Below, in pieces: positions 1-12,355 of a DNA stretch of 64,000 bases (the first letter of the stretch is position 1; each line of letters begins with the position of its first letter). Source of the DNA: Cercospora beticola (taxonomy: Eukaryota > Ascomycota > Dothideomycetes > Mycosphaerellales > Mycosphaerellaceae); NCBI RefSeq assembly GCF_033473495.1, contig NC_088935.1, positions 1,178,001 through 1,242,000 on the forward strand. The letters run 5' to 3'. The notes under the pieces are model-generated. The model searched no databases and was not told the DNA's origin. It was given only the letters and a program-made list of their open reading frames with translations. The translations under genes and the position numbers were made by a program.

Positions 1-462
1 ATCCCGTCTCCCCTGCGACGCGTTGATGCATAGAGCACTACAGCCATGAGAGCTTGACTACATTGCTTTCAATGTCTGCATCCCAGAGCGTCTCGCACTC
101 GCGACCACGCAAGCCTGGATATGTCATTGCACTGGTTGGTGCCTTCGCCCACCACAGCGCCATATGAGTGCCGGAATGACGGGAAGGCGTCGCCACGTGG
201 GCTGCTGGTGTTCGCTGGAGCGAGCATTCTGATTCGAATCGCGCAAAGCACGATCTTTTCTTTCTTAGTGCGGCATTCACATGTATGAAAGCCGAGAGTG
301 AATGTGTACGTGGAAAGTCAGCGCCATCAAATCACAGTGAGCCAATTTTCGATTCAACCACAGTCAGAGATTTTCACTAGTTTTTGACTCCGTAAACCCC
401 TCGCACCCCATCTGCCAACTACCAGCATCTTGTTAACGCAAGAACGAACAAAGCTGCAGGTC
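1..462. other. Upstream region of MTD1, no gene seen
   Basis: This is the window's left edge and the 5' region of MTD1. Short ORFs occur on both strands but none resembles a known protein or carries convincing splice structure. I see no tRNA or repeat. Confidence 0.5.
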
Positions 463-1526
463 ATGGCGTCAACGAACACGAGCACCTCGTGCAAAGTGGT
501 GCTAGCGAGCGCGATCGCCAAACGTCTACTCGAAGAAGTTGCAAGCGGCATCAAGGCGCTCAAGCAGCCTCCTCGCCTGCATGGCTTCCTCGCCAATGAC
601 GATCCGGCTGCGGAGATGTACGCGAACTGGACCAAAAAGACATGCGAAGAAAAGTAAGGCTCTGTGTGATTCATGTAACTCGATCAGACGACACTGATAC
701 AAAGTAAGTGGTGTTGATTTCACGCTGCGCAAAGTTGATCGAGAAGCACTCGAGGATGAACTACGCTACGCCAACCAGGATCAGAAGGTGGACGGTATGA
801 TCGTCTACTACCCTGTCTTCGACACGATGCGAGATCGCACTTTGCAATGGACTGTCAGCCTGTACAAGGACGTCGAAGGACTTTCGCCGCAACTCATTAG
901 CAACATGTATCAGAACATTCGATTTCTGGATCCACCAGAGAACACTCGCAAGTCGATACTGCCATGTACGCCGCTCGCGATCGTCAAGATTCTCGAGTAC
1001 CTGCAAATCTACAACAATATCCTCGACTACGGCAAGCGCCTTCACGGAAGACGAATCACAGTCATCAACCGCAGCGAGGTTGTTGGACGACCACTTGCAG
1101 CACTGCTTGCGAACGACGGAGCTGAAGTCTACAGCGTGGACGTTACTGGCGTTCAACAGTTCAGCAGAGGCTCCGGATTGAAGAAGCAGAAGCACGAGAG
1201 TCGCGACATGCCAGGCTGGGCTCTCGAGCAATGCTTACCCATCAGCGACGTGGTTATCAGCGGTGTGCCGGGAGAAAAGTTCAAGGTACCCACGCATCTT
1301 GTGCGCGACGGTGCTGTTTGCATTAACTTCTCGAGCGAAAAGGTATGTCACCTGTTCTTGCTATCCTGGCCTGGCTAATATATCATTCTCGTAGAATTTT
1401 GACCCGGACATCAAAGAGAAAGCTTCGATCTACGTTCCTGCCATCGGAAAAGTCACGATCGTCGTGCTGATGCGTAATCTGCTGCGACTGGTACAGAATC
1501 AGCCACAGGCGAATGGTGACCATTGA
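463..1526 (+). CDS. MTD1: Methylenetetrahydrofolate dehydrogenase (NAD+), MTD1-like
   Basis: Predicted cytosolic NAD-dependent 5,10-methylene-THF dehydrogenase, which oxidises methylene-THF to methenyl-THF in one-carbon metabolism. Exons are 463-653, 709-1342 and 1395-1526, giving 318 aa, close to the 320 aa of yeast Mtd1. The joins keep frame; the first join reads TCEENGVDF. Visible family features are the N-terminal folate-site segment, the stretch VDGMIVYYPVF, the segment PCTPLAIVKILEYL, and the Rossmann-like stretch with INRSEVVGRPLAALLANDGA (about residues 200-220). The C-terminus IYVPAIGKVTIVVLMRNLL also matches the family. The ATG at 463 is the first in frame. It is convergent with RPB4, whose stop lies about 415 bases downstream. 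The monofunctional NAD type is preferred over the trifunctional C1-THF synthase because there is no synthetase domain. Confidence 0.92.
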
Positions 1527-1942
1527 ACTCCCGCTGCATGATGTGTCCTGTTCTGGGCTCCATGCCCCGGAATCTCACACTCCAAAATCCGAGCGCAGAT
1601 GGCGGCTGGTTTAGGGGCTTCTTCGACACTCGGGAGCGGCATCGCGTGATACGTAGTTGCTCTGAGGGAGAGCATACGACGAAAACACAGCAGTCGCGGA
1701 ATGACAGTCACCAGCGTCAGATAAAGGAAGACTGTATTGGTGAAGCCATCGAGTGTAGTGGGTCAAATAGAGCCCGGGTCTCGTGCAAATAACATTGGCC
1801 TCGTCCGCCTTTCGTGTCCGCACCTTTCTGATCAACGCAAGTTGAGTATTTTGCCCATGAAGTCCCAAAGCTGCAAGCCACAGGTGTGAAAATATGTCCT
1901 TCAACGCCGCGCTAAATCACCAGGGTATGCTCGTCGTGTCGC
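1527..1942. other. Convergent intergenic region MTD1/RPB4
   Basis: This is 3' flank between two convergent genes. The overlapping short ORFs on both strands are low-information and are treated as chance. Nothing else is visible. Confidence 0.5.
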
Positions 1943-2519
1943 TTACGAGAAATCGCGCAACTTGGAGATCTCGTCGAGAACCGCCTGGAGCTCATCGTCG
2001 CTGATCTTGCCCTCCAATGAAGGAATGAGCGTGCGAGCTTCTTCGGCAGCATCGCAACATAGCGTTGCTGCAACAAGGAGCATTGTTAGCGATATATCCG
2101 TTTTTGAAAGGGCCGATCGCAAAGCGAGCCTGTCCACGCTCTACACCCGAGAATTCGGATGATGCAGACCGGTTACGCTTCTACTCACCTAGTTGCGCCC
2201 TCTCGAATTCCACTATCCCATAGCCTCGCTGCGTCAACTGTGTACTGATTTGATTGACCTGCGTGATCGCATTTGCATCCTTGAATCTGCTGAAAGCCCT
2301 GCAGTATTCCTTGGTCTTGTAGTAAATCTCGGTCTGGTTGCGGCGTTCACCGTGTTCCTCGATTCGCTCAAGCATGAGTGTGACTTCCGCAGGAGAAAGG
2401 GCTTGCTCGTTGGTCATGTTCCCGAGTTTGAGCACCGCGGTCGCTTCCTCGTCGCCGGTTGGAGGTGGTCGGCGGCGCGACGTCTGCGCGGTCGCAGCGG
2501 GGGCGCTGGGTCCTGCCAT
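1943..2519 (-). CDS. RPB4: DNA-directed RNA polymerase II subunit RPB4
   Basis: Subunit of the Rpb4/Rpb7 stalk of RNA polymerase II, acting in the nucleus in transcription initiation and mRNA fate. Exons on the minus strand are 2519-2189 and 2067-1943, separated by a 121-base intron, giving 151 aa. A short charged N-terminus rich in Ala/Pro is followed by the HRDC-like Rpb4 core: LKLGNMTNEQALSPAEV, then SRFKDANAITQVNQ, and a C-terminus with TLIPSLEGKISDDELQ and a final DEISKLRDFS. The length matches filamentous-fungal Rpb4; the yeast protein is longer because of an internal insert. The start is the MAGPSAP methionine, the only one ahead of the conserved core. It faces away from the LIM-RhoGAP gene across a 714-base divergent region. 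Confidence 0.92.
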
Positions 2520-3233
2520 ACTGCGTGGGACGTCGAGTACTGAGCAAAGGCGGATGTGCGTGGTCGTGAGGGAGCGTGGGGACGTGGTGTCTGGAGGTTA
2601 GTGGATCAGCAAGCGGGAGACAATGACTTCAGACACGTAGGCACGTGACAGCCGCAGTGACGCCTCGTAGCTGCGAGGGCGAGGGCGAGGGATGTCGAGG
2701 GCTGCTGCATTGTGTGAATGGAAAAGCGAGATATTCACCTTACGCATCGCACGGTCGGCAAACACGAAGCCAGTGTTCGCACATGCAGCGTTCGTGTGAA
2801 CGTGAGGAGCGATGTGGGCTTGCAGAGAGGCGCGATGGCAGTGTGTAGTCAGTCAGTCTCCAGTCGGCATAGTTTAGAGCGGTTTCACCATCTCCATCTC
2901 CATCGACCATCACCGTCACTAGCACAGCACCGCCCTCCGTCCACGCCACCCTCCACACACCCGTGCTCAACGACAGCTCCGCTCGATCAATACCGCTGCG
3001 CGCACGGTGCTGGCCGCCGCACGAGCCTTCTGGTCGCGCCGTCTTGCCAGTGCACCACCGAATCCGCAATCGCTGCTACGAGACCGCCCCCCGTAACTTG
3101 CAGCGCCGCTTGAATCACCCGCGCAGCCTGCCATCTACAGCGCTGGCCACCCCTCTTGCGTCCCCGTGGCAGTGTGCGCACTGTTGGCAGGACTGCGCAA
3201 CGACCGCTTGTGCCAGCGCCGCCTCGCGCAGGC
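2520..3233. promoter_or_regulatory. Divergent promoter region RPB4 / LIM-RhoGAP
   Basis: 714 bases between two divergent starts. It contains a short GAGGGC-type direct repeat near 2676-2694 and a CT/CA-rich tract near 2880-2990, typical of fungal 5' leaders. ORFs here overlap on both strands and look like composition artefacts. No specific factor site can be supported. Confidence 0.4.
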
Positions 3234-6200
3234 ATGGCGGTGCCCACAGACAACGACCGGCCGCCGGGCAAGCAGCAAAGCTCCCATGATGACGAGAACA
3301 GTGGCAGGCAGAACGCGTCCCCACCAGGAAATGGCCAGACCGAGCTCGCACTCCGACCGCACGAACAGAATGCGGTGGGTGGACTTGCGCCCGCACCGCA
3401 AGACAGGTCACGAACTTCTCTAGACAGACCGCACGAGCATAGTAGCAAAGAGCGTTCCAAGTCAAATGGACGAAGGCCAAGCGGACAGCAGCGAACATGT
3501 GGGAAATGCCAGAGGCATTTGACCGGACAATTTGTACGAGCGTTGGGCGACACATATCATCTGGAATGCTTCACATGCCACGTAGGTCTCGCGAAACGCC
3601 CAGAGCTGCTTGTCGAAGACATGCTGGATAGCTGACATGATCACTAGGACTGCGGGAAGATTGTCGCGTCGAAATTCTTTCCCGTGCCAGATCAACCGCC
3701 GAATCAGTATCCCCTCTGTGAGACCGACTATTTTCGAAGACTGGATCTGCTGTGCTATGCCTGCGGAGGGGCTTTGCGAGGATCATACATCACTGCGCTG
3801 GAACGCAAGTACCACATCGAGCACTTCACGTGTTCAGTTTGCCCCACGGTCTTTGGTGCACAGGACTCATATTATGAACACGAGGGCAACGTGTATTGCC
3901 ATTACCACTACTCGACCAAATTCGCGCAAAAGTGTAACGGATGCCAGACCGCTATCCTTAAGCAGTTTGTGGAGATCTTCCGAAATGGAGTGAATCAACA
4001 CTGGCATCCCGAGTGCTACATGATACATAAATACTGGAACGTGCGCCTGCATGCACCCCCACCTAAGGGCTCTGAAGAGGAACAGACTCTGGAGCATCAC
4101 AGGCAGATCAAATCTAGCAGCGAAGGTGATGCAAGCGAAGATCAACGGCGAACCGTCAGAACAGAAGAAGAGGCGGTGGAGTACAAAGTCCACTGGATTT
4201 GGCATACTTTGTCGACTTTTGAAGAGCGCTCCGCCACTCGAATTTCCGACATGTTGCTGCACGTCAGTAATGGTGCATATATGGATGGAGTCGTCGCTGC
4301 CAAAAAGTTCATAACCCACGTTGACCTACTCTTCGGAGCAGCCGATGACCTGGACCACAGACTCCAAGTACGGCCGACTACGGGCGCAGACAAAACAGTG
4401 CGCACATTTGATGCTATCGTGCATCCGGGATTGAGTTACAGCAGAGAAGCCAAGTTGCTGTGCAAGAAAGTAGTGGCTTTCTTCCAGCTTCTCGCTGAAA
4501 ATCAGGACAATGGCGTTCGACGGCTGGGTGTTACGCAAGAGCTGCTCTCCCTCGTGACTGGTCTGGCACACTACTTAAAGCTCATGATACGGATATGTCT
4601 TTCAGGCGCTCTCAAGCTGGAACGAGAGACGTCCAGCGCAGAAGGACTGGAGGGTTTCTTGAAAGATATCAGCAAACTTGATGAGAGGCTCGATGCGGAA
4701 AGCCAACGAGATTCAAGGGCTGATGCTGAGGCCTACGTCGACAAAAGCGCAGACACATGCGCAGTCTGTGATAAGGCTGTCGAGGACAAGTGCTTCCGCC
4801 GAGACAATCGCGTGATCCACACGCAATGTCTGAGTTGTGCCAAATGTAACAAAGATTTTGGCGACGATACAGCAAATGCACGATGGAGCGAGCAAGGGCA
4901 GAAGGCGTGGTGTGAGATTCACGCGCCCTCTGATGCGACGACAGGTGGTTTCGTGGCCGTATCACGCTTGCAGCAATATGTCCATCTGCTTCGAGTCGCG
5001 CACGCACGGCTCCTCGCCACGTTAAGGACAAGCGGAGCGTTGCCACACACCAGCGACGACCCCAATTTGCTCGGATACGACTCTCGAGAGGGACATAGCC
5101 TCGATGGCCAGGAACAGCCTCCGCTACTACGTTCGAATACAAGATCGAGATCGTATGCTGGCAGGTCGCCCGGCCAAAGAAATCAGGGCGAGCCCAGCTA
5201 TGAGGATACGATGGGAGACATACGGCGCTTACGAAGCACCAGAATGGACAAACACCTTTCGAATGCCACCAAGAAGGCTCGCACATCTCGAATCATCGAT
5301 GGTCCCGAAGGCATGCGGCCAGGTTCGGCAGATGGAGGCGATAATCGTCGCAAGAGCACATTTCAAATTATCGAGGATCGAGCTGCGCAAGGGGACTCTG
5401 TCACTCAACTCACGTTTGGCAAACAGGATGCAATGACTCTCGATGACATTCCGAGAATTGTGCAAGCGCAACAAACGAGGGAACAACGACCAAATGCGTC
5501 CCGATACGCAAGACAGCCAATGATTCCACAGGACCCCGTGCCCAAGCTAGTCAACGGCCATACCCGCGACTTTTCAGGAGATGGTCAAGAGAAGCTGGAG
5601 ACAAGGCCGCCTGGCACAAAGAAGTACTTCTCAGAACTGACAGCACTTGAGTACTTCATCGTCCGTCATGTCGCAGTTCTGTCCATGGAGCCCTTGGTCG
5701 AAGGGCACTTCAACCAGGAAGAGCTGTTGGACCTCATCGAGACCAGGAAGCAGAACTTCTGGAGCAAATTCGGCAAGGCATTCCAGGGTAAAGAGAAGAG
5801 ACCTCGGGCTGCCAAGAATGCCATCTTCGGGATTCCTCTGGAGCAGGTCCTTGAACGTGACTACGAGGAAAGTACTGATGGTGTTGGCCCTGGCTCTTTG
5901 AAGATTCCATCAATCGTCCAAGAGTGTATTAGCGCCATGAAGACCATGGACATGTCCGTGGAGGGCGTCTTCCGTAAGAACGGCAACATCAAGCGACTTA
6001 ACGACGCCAAGGAAGAGATTGACGCGAAAGGCGCCGTGCAGGTTGATCTGACAAAGGAGAACCCGGTGCAAGTTGCAGCGCTGCTCAAAAAGTACTTGCG
6101 TGAACTGCCCGACCCGCTGATGACAAACAAGCTCCATAAGCTATGGACGACGTCCTCGCGCATCGAAGACAACGAGAAACGGCGACGACTATTGCACCTA

Positions 6201-6886
6201 ACGTGCTGTCTCCTGCCTAAATCGCACAGAGACACGATGGAGGTCTTGTTCACCTTTATGAATTGGGTGTCAAGCTTCAGTCACGTGGACGAGGAGAGTG
6301 GCAGCAAGATGGATATCCACAACCTCGCAACGGTCATAACACCCAACATCATGCACAGCGGCAAGGATGTCGTACCTGTAGAGGACAGTTTCTTGTCGAT
6401 CGAAGCTGTGCACAGCTTGATAGAGTGCAACGAAAGCATGTGTGAGGTATGTACAATTGCGAACCGTGGACTTTGTTGTCCCTAATGCTAACGTCCAAAC
6501 AGGTGCCAGAAGATCTTGCTATGATCTTGAACGACTCTTCGCTGTTCAGCAACAACGCAGAAATCACGACGAAAGAGATTCTGAAGCGCTATGGCGACCG
6601 TGCAAAGGCGCCCACAGTCAATAGCGGGCATGTTGTCGCAGCACAAAACGGCACTACCTCGCCGCCATCATCTGCGCCAGTTGTCACGCGTGTCGACACT
6701 GATCCATATCAGCAGAGCGCATGGCAGAATGAGAGCTCAGTCAGGCATGTCGGCAGCGATCGAGACCCGATGACACCACCAACACTTCCATATGCGAACC
6801 CCAACGCATCCACCGAGTCGCACGGCAGTCCAAACCGCGCGAGTCGTGCAGGCCCGCAACAACAACGACCTGTTGGCATGGCATAG
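3234..6886 (+). CDS. LIM-domain Rho GTPase-activating protein (Rga-like)
   Basis: Predicted GTPase-activating protein for Cdc42/Rho, acting at polarity sites on the cortex. Exons are 3234-3581, 3648-6446 and 6503-6886, giving 1176 aa. The first intron interrupts LIM1: CFTCH joins DCGKIVA, restoring the C-x2-C spacing. LIM1 starts at Cys89/Cys92 and LIM2 follows at about 151-205. A third zinc-binding region begins near residue 485 with CAVC and ends with WCEIHAP. The RhoGAP domain is at about 843-1045, with the arginine finger in EGVFRKNGN near 890 and the conserved KKYLRELPDPLMT. The tail is Ser/Pro-rich and low complexity. The architecture matches yeast Rga1/Rga2 and Aspergillus LIM-RhoGAPs, so I call the family but not the exact paralog. 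Confidence 0.93.
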
Positions 6887-7818
6887 GCGAGGTCTCGTCG
6901 CAGCAGAGCACAGCCCGAAACCTAGCCAGAATCAATACAGACTTTGGAAATCACAATAAGTGAATCGGACACACCTGTTTGAGACCTTCAGAACAAGACA
7001 GGACAGACTCTTACGAATCGTTTGCCGTCGACGCAGCGGCGCGGCGATTATTTGGCATTCAGTCGGCCCGACATGGGTCACGCGTGCACAGAGAAACACA
7101 AAAATCAAGAGAGCAATGAGGAAGAAGCGTGCCTGCGTCACCCTCTCTGCGCGTGGCTTTGGATTTGTTTCGAGAGGGGGAGAAGAGAATCGGAGTCTGG
7201 TGTACATGTTGCCCGTGAGTGGGACAGAAAGCGTGACTCTTTGTTTTTGTTTTGTTTTGTTTTTGACTACCCCATATGAGTGATGTAGCGGGTCTGTCTG
7301 CTCAATCGGCGACAGAGAAGAAGATGAAAAAGGCCAGTAGTGCTAGAATATAGCGCATGTGAAGTAAGGAAAGCGCGCGAGTTTTCAATGTGGCTTTGCT
7401 TTTCTACCAGTTAACTGGTTTGTTGTGGTCGCTCGTACTGTTGTCTCACATGGTATGGCTCCTGGCCGCGTTGCACACTCCGAAACACATTTCTCATGCT
7501 GCGTGGGATCGATTACACGGCTATGGGACCATCTACGGTCAACTATTGGCAAATCAAATAACACTGAAAGGGAGGAAATGGTGAAGGGGTGCTATGACGT
7601 GAGCTTGCGACCCCCTGTGCTCGTGGAATGGAACGCGAGTGTGTAGCGTGAACATCTTTAATGCTGTGGAACGGAAACATTAATTGGCTCGATTAATTGA
7701 ATTTTTGGACAAGTATCGTGTGAGAGTTCGTATAAGCCTCTTTGAACCCAGAATGCAGAACGCCGACCATGACACATTACTGAGAGTGGCTTTGAAGCCA
7801 TTCTTCGCTTTGGGTAAA
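6887..7818. other. Convergent intergenic region, T-rich tract
   Basis: This lies between the RhoGAP gene and the minus-strand GPI-protein gene. A T-rich low-complexity run with repeated GTTTT units sits near 7238-7265. Short ORFs with no recognisable domain occur; one around 7390-7584 is hydrophobic but has no other support. Confidence 0.5.
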
Positions 7819-8765
7819 TTAGACCATGATGGCTGCAACGGCACCGAAGACAAGTGCGACTGCGCTACCGCCAGTAAGCAGAGATGAAGCGCCACCAGTG
7901 GACTGTGCGCCGGTGGAGCCAGTCTGAGAGCCCTGGAAGCCGGCATCGTTGGTGTTGCCTGGTGTGGTGGCGGTGCGGGTGAGAGTGGCAGAGCTCAAGG
8001 TGGTATTGCGTGGGATAGTGACGTTGCCGGTAGCGTATGGTGGCACAGCGGTGATGGTGTGCGAGGTGGTGCTGTTGGCAGGAGCAGAGATGGTCGAGTA
8101 GCCAGCTGGAGTCTCAGCAGAAGAGGAAGACGAGCTGCCAGTGCCACTGCCGCCAGAGATGGAGAATGGGCCCAAGTAGTTGGTGTTGCTTCCCTGAGTG
8201 ATTTGGAGGGCGTCTGTGAAGAGTTGTCAGTATAGGATACGAGGATGTCTGAGACATGGTTTTGGCGCTCTAGAGGTGCCTCTTCAAAGATCACACTTAC
8301 AGTCGTCGTCATCCTCAAGTGAGCTATCCACGTTCCATGTGAACTTGCCGCCAGTACCAGTGCTGGTCAGAGTGCTGACGGTCTTGAGGTCGTTTGCATC
8401 CTGCGGTACGTTAGAGATCGCATATTCAATATTCAGGTCTGGATATTACTCACGCCCTCGCGCAGGAGAATGGTCACTGGAGTGGTAGAATCGTCGGTTT
8501 GCCAGGTGAGCTCGACAGATTGACCGGCCACAGCTTGCGGCAGAGGCTACAGGGAAGAAAGTCAGCATGTTTTCTCGTAGTCTCAGACTTTGTCTCGCAT
8601 CGGCCGCCTCGGATCCCGAGATTCGAGCTTGAACCCAGAGTGCAGAGGAAGCGACAACCGAGACAGCGTGTGCGGGAGCCGACATACGTTGGTGAAGCTG
8701 ATGGCAGCGGACTGCGCAGCGGCGAGGGCGGCGAAGGCGCCAACAAGAATCGACTTGACAAACAT
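7819..8765 (-). CDS. GPI-anchored Ser/Thr-rich wall protein, KRE9/KNH-type domain
   Basis: Predicted secreted, GPI-anchored cell-surface protein of unknown precise role; this fold family is linked to wall beta-glucan assembly. Minus-strand exons are 8765-8688, 8546-8454, 8400-8301 and 8213-7819, giving 221 aa with all joins in frame. A signal peptide (MFVKSILVGAFAALAAAQ) leads into a beta-sandwich domain containing AGQSVELTWQTDD and FTWNVDSSL. A Ser/Thr/Gly-rich stalk follows, and the C-terminus is a small-residue site plus hydrophobic tail (AVALVFGAVAAIMV) typical of GPI attachment. The gene at 10261 has the same order of parts and lies head to head with this one. Domain assignment is by motif recognition, so Kre9/Knh1 function itself is not claimed. 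Confidence 0.85.
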
Positions 8766-10260
8766 GGTGGATGGTTGGTACGGATCTGGCGATCGAGAAA
8801 TGTGTTGGTGATCTAGCGCTCGAGGGCCGATGTTTTGAGGAACGAGTGGATGTCTGGCGACGAAACGAAGGGGGTGGTGCACAAGGCTGTCACGGCGGCG
8901 TGGAATGTTGAAGACAAAACCGACGGGGACGCTGGAAGGAGAAGAAGAGGTTGCGAATCGCCAAGATCCCTGGGTCGTCGCTTCCAGTCCCCGGAAATGA
9001 GGCCCACTGGCAGCATGGATGATGGCCGCCGGGGGTTGCTGCACTCCACCCAGCCCGTACGACTCGAACGGCCTGCCACGGCTGCGGTGCCACCAGCGGC
9101 CGCAGCCATACCACCGCCATTGCACGCTGCGCCGCTGCCAGCCGTCGCCGCAATGGCGCTCAACGACGACGCTCCTGCCGCCGACTGCCTGGATGGACGA
9201 GCACGCGACACAGGGAGACGCGCAAGCTTTGGCTGACATGGCTCATGTGGCATTGCGCTATTCCTATGTTGGGCATGAGAAAACACTAACGGGCGCCTCC
9301 TCCGGCCCAGTCCGCCACCACGAAGCTAATTCCAGCTCACTACCAACAGTGGACGCGTTTCAGCCTGCCTCAGGACGCTCCCCTTCCACTGTCGCCGGCA
9401 GTGGGGATCGAGGCCTTCATATAGCAGGCCCTCTAGCTACACACCATGTCTTCTCGAGCGCAGCCGGCTTTGACCGCGCAGAACGAACAACTAGCGGCGC
9501 GCCATTGAGCTGACGAGCGTTGGAACTTGGATCACAAATTCACACCAGCCTGTTACCAGGCCTTCTCGGAACGCGCGGTGCAGAATCGTGCTCGCTGCGC
9601 CGACAACCTTCTTCGCACCATCCCGGCGGTGGCGAATCTTCGCTTGTTCCTTCTGATGTTTTTCGAACAATCGAGACAGAAACTGGCAGTGGATTCCTTC
9701 TTGGCATTGCCTTCCATTCTGGGCAACGGACGCGGCAGAGCGCTCATGGGATCTCTGATTGGGAAAGGCGACTCATCTCCGGCCAATCGACCCTGCGCAA
9801 CCTTCGACCCACGATCCTAGTCGCGATTCAATCTTTCCTGGGCGGCACGTTGTTCAACGATATAGTGTTGTATCGACGCAATGTTCAAACTTCAGCACAC
9901 CACATTTTGCGACCCCAGATTTGTGGAATGCGCGCCTCACAACATTGGTGCGCAAGAACTCTCGCTGCACCTACGTGAAATAAGGTTGATCTAGCTCAAG
10001 CGCCTGCTTCGCTACTCTCACCAACCACAACTGCAGCAGACTAACTCCTACTGTTCATTATGGGCTGTCGCCATCTCCCAGTGTACACTAGGCAAATTCG
10101 CAGGGGGTTTAACTGCTGAAGAGCCGCCCTCTTGCTCGAGCACTTCGTATCCTCCGTCGCGTGGCTCTGTCGAACACTTCTACTCCAACCTTCTTACCAC
10201 TCGTTTAGGGAACAGTTCTATCCTCGACTACTTTTCGTATCCTTATTTCATATACCCACC
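8766..10260. promoter_or_regulatory. Shared upstream region of two GPI-protein genes
   Basis: 1.5 kb between divergent starts. Several ORFs of 90-220 codons overlap one another on both strands (for example 9019-9513 plus, 8583-9239 minus) but show no domains and no plausible intron structure. I treat them as chance. The last 150 bases before 10261 are pyrimidine-rich, as in a fungal 5' leader. Confidence 0.4.
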
Positions 10261-11123
10261 ATGCAGATCTCACGCTCTTTGTTGCTTGCGCTCGCTAGCG
10301 CCTTCGCTGCCTACGCGCAAGTTCAGTCCACTGGACCGAATGCCTTCACGAACACGGCATACAACGCCGTAGCTGGCCAGACCCTGACACTCACATGGTA
10401 AATGACGGGGAAGGCATCATGCATCCGCGGCGCCAGCTGACTGGGTGTAGGACTCCAAGTACCGAGGGCACCGTCTCGCTCATCCTCCGCACAGGCGCCA
10501 ACAATGACTTGGACACTGTTGAAACCATTGCGTCGAACATCCCCAACAGCGGTACTTACGACTGGACCATCCCCGAAAGTGCTGTTCGTGGTAGCAACTA
10601 CGTAAGTAGCATCGCTAGATTGGATCACTATGCAGAGGCATGTTTGGGATACATGCTTACCTTGCACCTGTCTTCTAGGCCATCGAAATTCAGAGCGACT
10701 CGGACACATCTGTGACCAACTACACTCCCCAATTCGTGCTCGAGAGCGACAACGTCGGTCCTATCCCTACCGAAGGTAGCTCTACTTCGGCCCCAATCTC
10801 ATCCTCCGTGTCCACTGCCGCGAGCTCCTCCGCCAGCGAGACCGCGAGCGAGACCACGACCGGAACTGAGACCTCTGAGACCTCTGAGACCTCCTCGGCG
10901 ACTACCGGTATGTGCGATGTCCTAATTATACCAGAAGTGAAACTAACATTCTGTGTGCGCAGGATCTACTAACAGCAGGACTACCGGCACTGCTGCCCCT
11001 ACCTCGAGCAACGGTGATCTCCAGGCCACCCAATCGACAACATCCGACTCCGGTGCTGGAGCTCGTGCAACTGCCATGGTCGGCATGCTCGGTGCTGTCG
11101 CACTCGGTGCATTGGCTTTGTAA
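10261..11123 (+). CDS. GPI-anchored Ser/Thr-rich wall protein, paralog of the 7819 gene
   Basis: Predicted GPI-anchored surface protein of the same family as the divergent neighbour. Exons are 10261-10397, 10451-10601, 10679-10907 and 10963-11123, giving 225 aa. A signal peptide (MQISRSLLLALASAFAAYAQ) precedes the beta-sandwich domain: AVAGQTLTLTW, then VSLILRTGANNDLDTVETIA and TYDWTIPESAV. The stalk is Ser/Thr-rich and includes three tandem nine-base repeats encoding Glu-Thr-Ser near 10868-10895. The C-terminus ends in a hydrophobic GPI signal (AMVGMLGAVALGALAL). Both genes have four exons with the first intron just before or within the LTW-type segment region, consistent with duplication and inversion. 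Confidence 0.85.
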
Positions 11124-12355
11124 GATGGGAGCCTAAGCAGATTGAGAGGTGAAGCGGTGATGCGCAGAAGAAGCCCACATGTAATGCGTGAAGAGCGGAT
11201 GTAATTCGAGATACCTTGTACAGTTTGCGCGAGAATCTTCAGGCCTTTGCAAGGTCGATTGATCAGGGCGCTTTTTAAATCGACAGAACTGCTACTTTGA
11301 GCAGGAAATCTTTGGGCTTTGCTTTGAGAATGTCGATGAACAGAGTCAGACTCTTCTTACGAGTTGAGGTGAGGTCTGTAGTCGTGTTCTGACATTCGTG
11401 TTCCGGGATGTTTTGCGTCACTGTGACCCACTCTGCACATGCATGTGCTGCATATGTGGTGAGACGTGTTACGCATTGGTGTCTCCCATGTCCATGCGTC
11501 TTGATGCACGAGGAGAACAACTTCTACCTCTACGTATACGGACATGCGGTAGCAAAATGGCAACGCATGTGACGCGTGCTTTTTGCACTCATATGTCTGA
11601 TCGTTGTGCTAGATCTGTCTTAGTTACCTGTCTGCGATCCTCCGTCAGAAGCGGCCTGGTCATGCTTGAAAGTTATCGAGGACAGTCGTCGAGGGCGGTG
11701 AACTTCGCTCGCTTGCTTAGGCGTCTGCTGAAATAATCGCAAGTGGCTGGTGCATTCACGGTCGCTATACATCGTAGCAATCGTGACTAGCTTGCGCAGA
11801 TCTTCACGGCAGCTCCAGCGCCGATGTGGGTAGACTGCACTGGAAGCCATTTGATGCAGTATTGCAATGGTCTGATAAAGGTTGCTGCCGAACGATCTTC
11901 CTGCTTATTAACCTCCAAGGTGACCAACGAGCACAATTGATTCTGAGGTGAGAGACGAGTCTGATTCTGGCTATTGTGCGAGGGCACACCCGTACGGTTT
12001 CTCGCATGCGTGGATGGTGGAGCTGGCGGTCCGAAGAGTCGCGGAAGGTGATGCTGCCAAGCGCGAGCCGTTCTCAGTGACATCTTTGCCGACCAATCCT
12101 CGCGCCGAACTACTGAAGTATAGAACTCATTCTTTGCGACGTGAGAAGCAGCTGTAGCAGCAGTGAGGTGCAGCGATCCGTCACCGTCGCAGGGCATTGA
12201 CGTCGTCGCTGTCCTCTCCGCTCCGCCTCGGCCAGGATCCGCCCCCGACCAGGGCAGCGCCTTGTTTCACGAAGCACCTCCAGGCGTCAGCTCCCTACAC
12301 CCACTGCCGCTTGTTGACCACCGTCTTATCCGCGAGCGAGCGCCGTGCGTGCAAG
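11124..12355. other. Intergenic region upstream of SLA1
   Basis: 1.2 kb with only short overlapping ORFs and no recognised domain. The frame of SLA1 is open for 53 codons upstream of its ATG (from 12197) without an in-frame ATG, so this is probably 5' UTR. Confidence 0.5.

Noticed and set aside
7238..7265. T-rich GTTTT repeats as a mobile-element end
   Set aside because: No inverted repeats, target duplication or coding sequence nearby; simple low-complexity tract.
9019..9978. Two plus-strand ORFs of 164 and 152 codons between the GPI genes
   Set aside because: No domain, no plausible start context, and overlapping ORFs on the other strand of the same size; treated as chance.
12197..12355. 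N-terminal extension of SLA1
   Set aside because: The frame is open but has no in-frame ATG, and the first SH3 domain starts right after the ATG at 12356, as in the family.
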